Shown here one piece after another: positions 7,487 to 16,474 of a DNA stretch of 40,691 bases; position 1 is the first letter of the stretch; each line of letters begins with the position of its first letter. The position numbers were made by a program, and so were the translations under genes. Location of the stretch: positions 131,851-172,541 of the forward strand of contig NZ_BBZF01000013.1 in the NCBI RefSeq assembly GCF_020884795.1, in the 5' to 3' direction. Under the pieces are notes generated by a model. That model was not told the origin of the DNA, ran no database searches, and was given only the letters and a program-made list of their open reading frames with translations. The stretch comes from Micromonospora okii. Its GTDB lineage: Bacteria; Actinomycetota; Actinomycetes; Mycobacteriales; Micromonosporaceae.

Positions 7487-7525
7487 CCTCCTGTCGGCCG
7501 AGGAGTCTGGTGCTTCGCCGACAGG
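7487..7525 (-). promoter_or_regulatory. Hairpin sequestering the btuF ribosome binding site
   Basis: Plus-strand CCTGTCGGC (7490-7498) and GCCGACAGG (7517-7525) are perfect complements. On the transcript the nine-base stem contains the AGG of the AGGAGG Shine-Dalgarno (7487-7492), so folding would hide it. Lying just downstream of the riboswitch aptamer, it looks like the expression platform acting on translation. Confidence 0.7.
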
Positions 7526-7574
7526 TGCCGTGTGCCGGGTGCCCGTCCGCGAGGCGCCCCTCCTCGAGAGCGCG

Positions 7575-7775
7575 GGTCGCGACCCGCCGCAGGCGACCTG
7601 GCTCACCACACACGTCGGCGCCGGCCGAGGGGCCGACGCCGGGAAGGTGGCCGACGGTGGGCCGGCTCCCGCGCCCGCCGGAGGGGCGGACGCCACGGGT
7701 GGGGCATCACAGTTGCGGGACAGCGCCGGATTCGCACCGGCTTCGCTGCGGGGTGGTCGGTGCCACCGTAGCGCA
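7575..7775 (-). ncRNA. Cobalamin (B12) riboswitch
   Basis: Reading the minus strand from about 7775: GCTACGGTGGCACCGACC, then the conserved core GAAGCCGGTGCGAATCCGGC joined to GCTGTCCCGCAACTGTGA (about 7743-7706). After a variable arm comes the B12 box GTGAGCCAGGTCGCCTGCGG (7606-7587). These are the hallmark elements of the cobalamin riboswitch in the correct order. The 3' end is followed by the hairpin over the btuF ribosome binding site. When B12 binds, expression of btuFCD should fall, as known for this class. The outer limits are approximate. Confidence 0.95.
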
Positions 7776-7830
7776 CGGGCTGCGGCACCCCGCCGGTGCA
7801 GGTCGTCTCGCTCTGCGTCGCCGGCCGGTC

Positions 7831-7861
7831 ACGCCGGTGGGGCCGAGGGCCCCACCGGCGT
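7831..7861 (-). terminator. Strong hairpin terminator after the M14 peptidase gene
   Basis: A perfect 14-bp stem (7831-7844 with 7848-7861) and a GAG loop, eight bases beyond the stop of the minus-strand peptidase. It separates that gene from the riboswitch leader, both transcribed leftwards. Confidence 0.75.
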
Positions 7862-7868
7862 GGGACGG

Positions 7869-9191
7869 TCAGGAGCAGTACTGGGTCTGCTTGTCGATCA
7901 CCCGGTACGGGCAGTCGGCGTACTCGGAGAGCAGCAGGACCGCGTCCTTGTTCCGCGCGGTCTGGGTGGGGATCACCTCGTCGGGCGGGTAGAAGCCGCC
8001 GCCGGTGCCGGACGAGCCGGGGTACATCTCGAAGGTGTACGCCCAGATCTTGTGCGTCGCCCAGAGCCAGTCGAGGCTGTCGCCGTCGGTGATGTAGAGG
8101 TCGCTGGACTGCTCGGGGGTGTACCCGTTGGTGGCCGCCATCCGCTGCCCGAGCGTGGCGAAGGTGTTGTACTGGTCGGCGGTCATCCCGGTGGTGGTGT
8201 TCGCCGTCGTGTAGCCGAACGGCCAGAGCACGAGCTGCGAGTACGTGTGGAAGTCGATGTTCGCCTTGATCTGCTGCACCCCGCCGACCACCCGGCTGTT
8301 GACGAAGTCGCGCAGCGCCCTGGTCTCGGGGGCGGAGAAGGCGGACGGGCCACGGTAGGTCAGCGAGGACGGGGTGCCGGACGAGCCGCCGCAGCAGCCC
8401 CAGTTGTAGCCCCAGTTCCGGTTCAGGTCGGTGCCGACCGCCGTCGTGCCGCTGTTGGGCTGCCGGTTCTTCCGCCAGGACCGGTACGACCCGGTGGCGA
8501 TGTCGTACTCGCTGCCGTCGGGGTTGACGGTGGGGACGATCCAGATCTCCCGGGTGTTGACGACGTTGGTGACCCGGGAGTCGCTGCCGTAGCTGTCGGT
8601 GAAGAGGTTGAGCAGGTAGATCGCCATCTCGACGGTCAGGTGCTCGCGGGCGTGCTGCTGCGAGTTGAACAGGATCTCCGGCTCGGCCTCGTCGGTGGCG
8701 ACGTTGTCGGAGATCTTCACCGCCATCAGGTCGCGGCCCTCGTACGACCGGCCGATGCTGACCTTGCGCGCGATCGTCGGGTGGTCGGCGACCACCTTGT
8801 TGACCACGGCGGTCAGCTCGGCATAGTCGTGGTAGTTCGAGTCGGCGGCCGGGAAGCCCATGGTGCCGATCTCCCCGCCGGGCGCCGGCGCGACCTCCTT
8901 CTCCAGCCGGAAGCCGAGCCGGCGGATCGCGGTGGCCTCGGCGTCGGTGGCCGAGACGTACAGGACGCCGTGCTCGACGGAGTCGATGGCCGCGCCGGTG
9001 CGGGCCACCGCGTTGCGGTCGGCCAGGGTGCGCGGGCCGGTCACCCGGTACTCGGCGGCGGCCGGCTCCGGGGTGGCGCTCTCCGGCGCCGGGCGTGCGG
9101 AGACCGGCCCGCTGGCGACGGTGAGGCCCAGGCCGGCGGCGGTGGCGAGCAGCAGCGCGCGACGTAGGCGGACGGAAGTGCGGATGGGCAT
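7869..9191 (-). CDS. Secreted M14-family zinc carboxypeptidase
   Basis: 440 residues from ATG at 9191, chosen over an upstream in-frame start because GAGGAGGTT lies six bases before it and a signal peptide follows at once (basic [11 protein letters not shown], then a hydrophobic run, VSARPAP). Zinc ligands are H180 and E183 in QQHAREH and H315 in [21 protein letters not shown] and the general-base E388 in TFEMYP complete the M14 site. Residues about 28-110 look like a propeptide. The enzyme removes C-terminal residues from peptides outside the cell. It is divergent from another secreted peptidase gene at 9412. Confidence 0.93.
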   Translation of the reverse strand: MPIRTSVRLRRALLLATAAGLGLTVASGPVSARPAPESATPEPAAAEYRVTGPRTLADRNAVARTGAAIDSVEHGVLYVSATDAEATAIRRLGFRLEKEVAPAPGGEIGTMGFPAADSNYHDYAELTAVVNKVVADHPTIARKVSIGRSYEGRDLMAVKISDNVATDEAEPEILFNSQQHAREHLTVEMAIYLLNLFTDSYGSDSRVTNVVNTREIWIVPTVNPDGSEYDIATGSYRSWRKNRQPNSGTTAVGTDLNRNWGYNWGCCGGSSGTPSSLTYRGPSAFSAPETRALRDFVNSRVVGGVQQIKANIDFHTYSQLVLWPFGYTTANTTTGMTADQYNTFATLGQRMAATNGYTPEQSSDLYITDGDSLDWLWATHKIWAYTFEMYPGSSGTGGGFYPPDEVIPTQTARNKDAVLLLSEYADCPYRVIDKQTQYCS

Positions 9192-9411
9192 GCCCAACCT
9201 CCTCGGGTACGGGGAGATCCCGTTTCGTGGTGCTGCACACTTCACCACCGGTCACATGGTCATATCAATATTCTTCACTGCCTCATCCATCCCGACCGGA
9301 TCCTCACATCGGCAAGGATTTTCCATACCTCTACCTATGGCGAAACTTCCCGCCGGGCGGGATAGTGACCGGCAAAGCACGTCCTGACCCGCCTCACCTC
9401 GCGGAGAACCC
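9192..9411. promoter_or_regulatory. Divergent promoter region of two secreted peptidases
   Basis: This gap serves the minus-strand M14 gene and the plus-strand C39-like gene. From about 9254 to 9350 it is strikingly AT-rich for this genome (for example ATGGTCATATCAATATTC). Exact -35 and -10 boxes cannot be chosen with confidence. Confidence 0.4.
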
Positions 9412-10770
<1,359 letters not shown>

Positions 10771-10781
10771 TCACCGGAGCC

Positions 10782-10817
10782 GACCGGGGAGCCGCCGACG
10801 ACGCCGGCTCCCCGGTC
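10782..10817 (+). terminator. Hairpin terminator after the C39-like gene
   Basis: A perfect 13-bp stem (10782-10794 with 10805-10817) around a 10-base loop, 11 bases after the stop at 10770. Confidence 0.7.
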
Positions 10818-10883
10818 ACCCGACGGGCCCGCGCCGCAGGCTGACGCTCGGAGTCCCGGAGCCCGCGCCCGGTGCCGGGCCGC

Positions 10884-11144
10884 TCAGGGCTTCGGCTGCT
10901 CGTCCTCGCCTGCCAGGGCCGAGCGCAGCCGCTCCTTCTCCGCCCGGCGCCGCTCGGTCGCCTCGGCCATCTCCCCGGCCATCTCGTCCCGCCAGCCCTT
11001 CAGCAGGAAGAACGACAGCGCGGCGGAGAACGCCAACGCCAGCATCAGCTTCAGGAAGATGTTCATGCTGACCGGCAGGAGCGCCGCGAAGATCACCACG
11101 AACAGCCCGATCCGGCCCAGCGTGTACTTGACCGCCGCGCTCAC
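10884..11144 (-). CDS. DUF4229-type small membrane protein
   Basis: 86 residues. Two adjacent membrane helices (RIGLFVVIFAALLPV and IFLKLMLALAFSAALSFFLL) are followed by a charged helix (DEMAGEMAEATERRRAEKERLR) and a short acidic tail. This is the layout of the DUF4229 family, whose function is unknown. It is third in the minus-strand run after mqnE and a second membrane protein; a link with menaquinone or the respiratory membrane is only suggested by position. Confidence 0.85.
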   Translation of the reverse strand: MSAAVKYTLGRIGLFVVIFAALLPVSMNIFLKLMLALAFSAALSFFLLKGWRDEMAGEMAEATERRRAEKERLRSALAGEDEQPKP

Positions 11145-11183
11145 CTTCGCACTCCGTTCTCCGCCCGGCCCCGGGCGGGAGGT

Positions 11184-11618
11184 TCAGCCCGTCCGGCGGG
11201 CCAGCCAGTGGACGCCGGGAAACCACACCACCGCGTAGACGACGGTGAACGCCGCCGCCGCGAACCCGCCGGAGACCATCGGCGGCAGCCCGTCGGCCAG
11301 GCCGGCCGCCAGCAGGCCGCCGACCACGGCGAGCGCCACCGCCGCCAGCGCGGCCACCACGCGGGCCGCGCCGAACCCCCAGGCCCGGAAGTCCTCCCAG
11401 TACAGCCAGGCGGGCAGGATGACCGCCAGCCAGCCGTTGGCCCGGCCGAAGTCGCCCGCGCCGGCGGTGGCGAAGCCCCAGTCCAGCAGCAGCAGGGCGA
11501 GCAGGCCGATCACCAGGCCGCCGAGGGCCACGCCGAGCAGGTCGCCGAGAGCGACGACCCGCCCCTCGTCGTCCCGCCGGGGGAACCCGCCCTGGGCCTG
11601 CTGACTCTGTCCGCTCAT
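11184..11618 (-). CDS. Small four-helix membrane protein, unknown function
   Basis: 144 residues from ATG at 11618. The frame stays open further upstream, but that part overlaps mqnE in another frame and is not protein-like. Four hydrophobic segments are visible: LGVALGGLVIGLLALLLLDW, WLAVILPAWLYW, VVAALAAVALAVVGGLLAAG and FAAAAFTVVYAVVWFPGV. No catalytic motif. It lies 23 bases downstream of mqnE and 39 bases upstream of the DUF4229 gene, so probably one transcript. I do not recognise the family. Confidence 0.75.
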   Translation of the reverse strand: MSGQSQQAQGGFPRRDDEGRVVALGDLLGVALGGLVIGLLALLLLDWGFATAGAGDFGRANGWLAVILPAWLYWEDFRAWGFGAARVVAALAAVALAVVGGLLAAGLADGLPPMVSGGFAAAAFTVVYAVVWFPGVHWLARRTG

Positions 11619-11641
11619 AACGTCACGAGGGTACGGGCCGG

Positions 11642-12811
11642 TCAGGCCCACACCTGCTGCGGCTCGGACCGGCGCTCGGCGAGCGACGGGGCGGCGTCGT
11701 ACTCGCGCACGACCTCGTAGCGGGTGTTGCGCTCCACCGGGCGGAAGCCGGCGTCCCAGATCAGGTGCAGCAGGTCGTCCCGGTGCATGGTGTTCGGGGT
11801 GCCGTACGAGTCGGCGTCGTGGGTGATCTTGTATTCCACGACCGAGCCGTCCAGGTCGTCGACGCCGAAGTTCAGCGAGAGCTGGGCCACCGACAGGCCG
11901 TGCATCACCCAGAAGTTCTTCACGTGCGGGATGTTGTCGAACAGCAGCCGGGAGACGGCGAAGGTCTTCAGCGACTCGGCCGGGGAGGCCATCGTGGTGC
12001 GGGCCTGGATCCGGTTGCGGATCTTGCCATCCGCCGAGTCCACGAAGTCGTGCTGGTAGCGCAGCGGGATGAAGACCTGGAAACCGCCGGTGGAGTCCTG
12101 CAACTCGCGCAGCCGCAGCACGTGGTCGACCCGGTGCCGGGGCTCCTCGATGTGCCCGTAGAGCATCGTCGCCGGGGTCTTCATGCCCTTCGAGTGGGCC
12201 AGCGCGTGGATGCGCGACCAGTCCTCCCAGTGGCAGGCGTGGTCGACGATGTGCTGGCGGACCTCCCAGTCGAAGATCTCGGCGCCGCCGCCGGTCAGCG
12301 ACTCCAGGCCGGCGTCCATCAGCTCGTCGAGGATCTCGTCGGCGCTCAGCCCGCTGATCTTCTCGAACCACTGCACCTCGGTCGCGGTGAACGCCTTCAG
12401 GTTGACGTTCGGCAGCGCCGCCTTCAGCTCGCGCAGCACCTTCGGGTAGTAGCGCCAGGGCAGCGTCGGGTGCAGGCCGTTGACGATGTGCAGCTCGGTG
12501 AGCTGCTCGTCCTCCATCTCCTTGGCCTTGCGGACGGCCTCGTCGATGCGCATCGTGTACGCGTCCTTCTCGCCCGGCTTGCGCTGGAACGAGCAGTACG
12601 CGCAGCTCGCACTGCAGACGTTGGTCAGGTTGAGGTGCCGGTTGACGTTGAACATCACCCGGTCGCCGTTGAGCTCGGTGCGCCGGTGGTGGGCCAGCCG
12701 GCCCAGCCAGGTCAGGTCGTCGCTGTCGTAGAGGGCGATCCCGTCCTCACGGGTCAGCCGCTCGCCCGCGTACACCTTCGCTTCGAGCTCACGCTTGAGT
12801 CCGGCGTCCAT
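11642..12811 (-). CDS. mqnE: Aminofutalosine synthase, radical SAM
   Basis: 389 residues. The radical SAM cluster motif CSASCAYC gives cysteines 66, 70 and 73. The sequence follows the MqnE/MqnC/CofH pattern: FNVNRHLNLTNVC, ELHIVNGLHPTLPW, AFTATEVQWF, GGGAEIF and NFWVMHGLSVAQL. MqnE joins 3-((1-carboxyvinyl)oxy)benzoate to S-adenosylmethionine-derived adenosine in the futalosine route to menaquinone. ATG at 12811; the nearest purine-rich site, GGGAAGGGA, is about 11 bases away. The UbiX, UbiA and UbiD homologues at 21.6-25.9 kb probably act later in the same pathway. Confidence 0.93.
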   Translation of the reverse strand: MDAGLKRELEAKVYAGERLTREDGIALYDSDDLTWLGRLAHHRRTELNGDRVMFNVNRHLNLTNVCSASCAYCSFQRKPGEKDAYTMRIDEAVRKAKEMEDEQLTELHIVNGLHPTLPWRYYPKVLRELKAALPNVNLKAFTATEVQWFEKISGLSADEILDELMDAGLESLTGGGAEIFDWEVRQHIVDHACHWEDWSRIHALAHSKGMKTPATMLYGHIEEPRHRVDHVLRLRELQDSTGGFQVFIPLRYQHDFVDSADGKIRNRIQARTTMASPAESLKTFAVSRLLFDNIPHVKNFWVMHGLSVAQLSLNFGVDDLDGSVVEYKITHDADSYGTPNTMHRDDLLHLIWDAGFRPVERNTRYEVVREYDAAPSLAERRSEPQQVWA

Positions 12812-13052
12812 CGAAAGCCACGTCCCTTCCCACCTACGGTCCCGTCGAGCGTACGTCGGGTCGCCGACACGACGTCGGCCCGGTCGAGCCCAGCGACGTA
12901 CCTCACCGAACTCTCAGCCGCTCGTTACCTCCGCAGCCATCGACATCGTTGCGTCGGTACGGTAAGACAGGGTGGGGCGCGCCACACGACGGGCGCGCCG
13001 TCGTCGCCGCGCCTCTCTGGGCGCTGGCCAGCGAAGCCGGACGGGGAGCGGA

Positions 13053-14570
13053 ATGGTGCGGACCACGCGAAGGCCACGACGGCAACGACGAAGGGCCCCC
13101 CTCTTCTCCCCGGTGCTCCGGCCGATGCTCTGGTCCGCGCTGCTCAGCGCGGTCGCGACGGCCGCCCTCGCCACCCCCGCGTACGCGGAACCGCCGCTGC
13201 CCAACGTCGTCCCCGACAGCGGGGCCCGCCCGGTCGCCGCCGGCGGGGTCCTGCTCCCCGGCGCGGCCAACGGCCCCGTGCTCCCGGGGGCCCCCGGCGT
13301 GCCCGGGTCGCCGCTGGGCAACGGTCCGCTCGCCGCCGCGATCGCCGCCGCCGAGGCCCAGGTCGGGCTCCTCGGCAACCAACTGCTCGCGCTGCAACAG
13401 ACCCGCACCGACGCGGAGACCCAGCTCGCCACCGCCGACCGGGACCTGAAGGCCGCCCGTGCGGCCCTGACCCTCGCCGAGCAGGGCGCGGACGCCGCCG
13501 CGGCCGGCGCGCTCAAGGCCGCCGCCGCCCTGCCGCCGGCCGCGTTCGCCGAGGACCTGCACGGCCTCAACGTGCTCCAGCGGAGCATCCGGGGCGAGCA
13601 GGCCGACGGGGCGACCACCGCCGCCGCCGGCGAGGTGATCCGGGCCCGCGCCGCCGAGCAGGTCGCCCAGCAGGCGTGGGCCGCCGCCGACACCCGGGTA
13701 CGCGGCGTGCGGGAGCAGTACACCGCGGTGGAGAAGTCGCTGCGCGAGCAGGAGTCGAAGCTGCTCAAGCTGCGCAGGGACAACGCCGACCAGATCATCG
13801 AGCTGGAGCGCCAGCAGGAGGCGCTCGACCAGCGGACCGGCGCCTCCTACGTGGACGGGCAGAGCGCCAACGGCCTCGCCGCCAGCCCGACCGCGGTCGC
13901 CGCCGTGCGCTACGCCCTGGCCCAGCTCGGCGACCCGTACGTCTGGTCGGAGGAGGGGCCGGACGCCTTCGACTGCTCCGGCCTGATGTGGGCCGCCTAC
14001 CGGTCGGCGGGCTACTACGACCTGCCCCGGGTGTCCCGCGACCAGTACTACGCGACCCGTGGCCGGGCGGTGAGCCGCTCGGCCCTGCTCCCCGGCGACC
14101 TGCTCTTCTTCGCCTCCGGCAGCAGTTGGACGACCATCCACCACGTCGCCATGTACATCGGCAACGGGAAGATGGTCCAGGCCCCGACCACGGGCCAGAC
14201 GGTGAAGATCTCCCCGGTCGGATGGTCCCGGCTCTACGCCGCCACCCGAGTGGTCGGCGCGGTGCCCGCCCCGGGGGTCCCGGCCCCGGCGCCCGCCCCG
14301 TCGAAGCCCCCGACGGCCCCGAAACCGACCCCCAAGCCGACCCCGAAGCCCACCAAGCCCACCAAGCCCACGCCGAAGCCCACCAAGCCGACGCCGAAGC
14401 CCACCCCGACGACCCCGACCCCGAAGCCGACGCCGACGACCCCGTCGCCGAGCCCGACGCCGACGCCGACGGACGCCCCGTCGCCGACGCCGGCCCCGAC
14501 CAGTCAGGCCAGCAGCCCGACGCCGATCGACAGCGCCTCGCCGAAGGCATCGGCCAGCACGGCCGGCTGA
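13053..14570 (+). CDS. Secreted NlpC/P60 peptidoglycan endopeptidase
   Basis: 505 residues from ATG at 13053, preceded by GGGGAGCG at good spacing; the upstream in-frame start gives only Arg-rich sequence. Signal peptide ending near AYA at 44-45. Residues 95-270 are Ala/Gln/Glu-rich coiled coil, as in RipA-like hydrolases. The NlpC/P60 domain has C308 in FDCSGLMWAAY and H364 in IHHVAMYIG. The last 110 residues are repeats of KPTPKPTPKPT grading into SPTPTPT, a flexible wall-spanning tail. It probably cleaves peptide stems of peptidoglycan during growth or division. The 241-base gap to divergent mqnE shows no riboswitch that I can recognise. Confidence 0.92.
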   Translation: MVRTTRRPRRQRRRAPLFSPVLRPMLWSALLSAVATAALATPAYAEPPLPNVVPDSGARPVAAGGVLLPGAANGPVLPGAPGVPGSPLGNGPLAAAIAAAEAQVGLLGNQLLALQQTRTDAETQLATADRDLKAARAALTLAEQGADAAAAGALKAAAALPPAAFAEDLHGLNVLQRSIRGEQADGATTAAAGEVIRARAAEQVAQQAWAAADTRVRGVREQYTAVEKSLREQESKLLKLRRDNADQIIELERQQEALDQRTGASYVDGQSANGLAASPTAVAAVRYALAQLGDPYVWSEEGPDAFDCSGLMWAAYRSAGYYDLPRVSRDQYYATRGRAVSRSALLPGDLLFFASGSSWTTIHHVAMYIGNGKMVQAPTTGQTVKISPVGWSRLYAATRVVGAVPAPGVPAPAPAPSKPPTAPKPTPKPTPKPTKPTKPTPKPTKPTPKPTPTTPTPKPTPTTPSPSPTPTPTDAPSPTPAPTSQASSPTPIDSASPKASASTAG

Positions 14571-14684
14571 GCGCGTCCACTCACTCCGGCTGTGCTGCCG
14601 GGCGGGAATATGGCACCGTGACACCCAGACACTTCCGGTCCGACGTCACGGGCGCGGAGGCGAGCGCGGGCACGGAGGGCGACC

Positions 14685-16280
14685 ATGGGCGAGCAAGAGG
14701 TCCCGGCGGGGACGGCCGACCCCGGAAACCCGTCCGGCACCGCCGGCCGCACGGCGGAGGGCCCGGCTGACGCGCCCCCGGCCGGGCCGAGCGGGCGGGC
14801 GACCGTGCCCGCCGTCGCGGCACGGGCCCGGGTGGGCGTGGCCACCGCCAGCGTCCCGCCCGAGACGGGCGCGGCGCGGGCGGCCGGGGGCGGCGGGACC
14901 ACGTACCGCGCGGGGGCCAAAATCGGCCCCGCGTCCGCCCCGAACCCGACCGCCGACGGCGGGGATGCGGGGCCCGGGAACGACCGGGACGGTCAGGACG
15001 CCGGAAGCGGCGCGGTATCCGCGCCGACGAGCCTCGGCGGCGCTTCGGTGCCCGGCCCGCGCGGCGGGGGCACCGCGTCCACCCACGCCCGGGCCAGCGC
15101 GTCGGTGCCGGGGCTGAACCGGGTCTCCGCCAGCGAGGCCGCCGGTGCCCTCGGGGGAGCCGGCGCCCCGTGGGCCCAGACCGGCGGCACGAAGGTGTAC
15201 CGCTCGGCCCCGGCGAACCCGGAGCCGCCCGAGCCGGCGCGGCCCCCGGAGCCGGCCGAGCCGCCGGCGCCACCCGCCCCGGAGCCCCCTCCCGCGCCCG
15301 TTCCGCCCGCGCCGGGTCCGAACCCGCCCGCGCCCCCGTCGCCGGTGCCGGGTCCGAACCCGCCGGCACCTCCGTCGCCCGTGCCGGGGCCGAACCCGCC
15401 GGCACCCCCGTCGCCCGTGCCCGGGCCCACCCCACCGACACCGGCACCGCCCGTGCCGGGGCCGAACCCGCCGGCACCCCCGTCGCCCCTGCCCGGTCCC
15501 ACCCCGCCGGAGCCGACGCCGCCGGCCCCGGGGCCGTACCCGCCGGGCCCGGTCCCCGGGCCGCCCGGCCCCGGTCCCGTGCCGCCCGGTCCCGTGCCAC
15601 CCGCGCCGGGCCCGCCCGCCCCGCCGCCCGGCCCCCCGGTGCCACCGCCGCCCCCGCCGCCCGGCCCGATGCCGGCGCCGCCGTTCCCGCCGCCCCCGCT
15701 GACCTCGACGACCGCCCCGGCCGGGTCGCCCGTGGTCGTGCCGGCGCCCGCCCTGCCGAGCTGGCCGCCGCCCACCGACCCGATGGGGTGGGGCGGTGCC
15801 GCGCCCGTCTCCGGCGCACCGGCGTCGGGTGCGCCCGCCGCCGACCGGCCGGCTCCCGGCCTCTACGGCACCGCCCCGACCACCGCCTGGCAGGTCACGC
15901 CCACGAGCGGCGCGCCCACCGACCGGGCCACCGGAGGGCGGGCCACCGCCGGGCCCCCGGGCCGCCCGACGACGCGGGCCACCGCCGCCCGTCGGGACCC
16001 GGGGACGGCCGACCTGGCCAGCATCGCGTACGGCACCGAGGGGCCGGGCTTCGCCACGGTCGCGCTGCCGGCCGGCAACCCGCTGGACAACTCCGGCTCG
16101 CTGACCGGGCACATCCTCGCCCAGGGCTGGGCGGACAGCCCGACGCACCGGTCCAGCACCACCAAGGTGGTGATCGTCCTGGCGGCGTCGCTCGGGCTGC
16201 TCGTCGCGATCAGCGTGCTGGTCGTGCTGCTGGCGGGCGACACGGTGGACGGGCTGGTCGGCGGCCTCATCGACATCTGA
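14685..16280 (+). CDS. Proline-rich protein with one C-terminal membrane helix
   Basis: 531 residues from ATG at 14685 with GGAGGGCG upstream. It begins with about 170 residues of Gly/Ala/Thr-rich low-complexity sequence. A long Pro-rich part (about 175-345) follows, containing tandem copies of PVPGPNPPAPPS, and then a less biased region. Near the C-terminus comes a single membrane helix, KVVIVLAASLGLLVAISVLVVLLAG (in part), with about 15 residues after it. There is no signal peptide, so the Pro-rich part is probably cytoplasmic with a tail anchor. It is 114 bases after the NlpC/P60 gene; a shared role at the envelope is conjecture. Confidence 0.75.
   Translation: MGEQEVPAGTADPGNPSGTAGRTAEGPADAPPAGPSGRATVPAVAARARVGVATASVPPETGAARAAGGGGTTYRAGAKIGPASAPNPTADGGDAGPGNDRDGQDAGSGAVSAPTSLGGASVPGPRGGGTASTHARASASVPGLNRVSASEAAGALGGAGAPWAQTGGTKVYRSAPANPEPPEPARPPEPAEPPAPPAPEPPPAPVPPAPGPNPPAPPSPVPGPNPPAPPSPVPGPNPPAPPSPVPGPTPPTPAPPVPGPNPPAPPSPLPGPTPPEPTPPAPGPYPPGPVPGPPGPGPVPPGPVPPAPGPPAPPPGPPVPPPPPPPGPMPAPPFPPPPLTSTTAPAGSPVVVPAPALPSWPPPTDPMGWGGAAPVSGAPASGAPAADRPAPGLYGTAPTTAWQVTPTSGAPTDRATGGRATAGPPGRPTTRATAARRDPGTADLASIAYGTEGPGFATVALPAGNPLDNSGSLTGHILAQGWADSPTHRSSTTKVVIVLAASLGLLVAISVLVVLLAGDTVDGLVGGLIDI
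15300..15500 (+). repeat. 36-bp coding tandem repeat (PNPPAPPSPVPG units)
   Basis: Near-identical units carrying CCGAACCCGCCGGCACC recur in frame (about 15316, 15355 and 15391, and again at about 15463 after a diverged PTPPTPAPPVPG unit). They encode twelve-residue Pro-rich units. Such arrays change length easily. Confidence 0.8.
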
Positions 16281-16474
16281 GGCATCGAGGGATGGTGAGT
16301 CCGCCCACTACCGCCTCGCGGCGCGGTGGCGGGTTTGGCGTCCCGCCGTACACTTGTCGTAATCACACCGACCCGGCGCGCTGAGGCGCGCCCATGGGCG
16401 ATCTTGCGGGCGATTCGGCGGCATTGAGCTGCGGCAGGCCATCGCGAAGATGCGCCCCGCTCGAAAGGCATTTC

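Noticed and set aside
12812..13052. A c-di-AMP (ydaO-type) riboswitch ahead of the NlpC/P60 gene, as found before some actinobacterial wall hydrolases
   Set aside because: I could not find the conserved core elements in this gap; a covariance search would settle it.
13080..13115. A possible sixth copy of the dispersed repeat at ACGAAGGGCCCCCCTC
   Set aside because: Only one arm-like GGGCCCCCC tract is present; the core with GCGTTAAC and the second arm are missing.
15300..15500. CRISPR-like periodic repeats
   Set aside because: The 36-bp units are contiguous, in frame and encode Pro-rich units; there are no unique spacers and no cas genes.
16394..16474. Start of the DEAD-box helicase at the ATG at 16394
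   Set aside because: The extra 27 residues are not family-like and lack a good ribosome binding site, whereas TTG at 16475 has GAAAGG at correct spacing.
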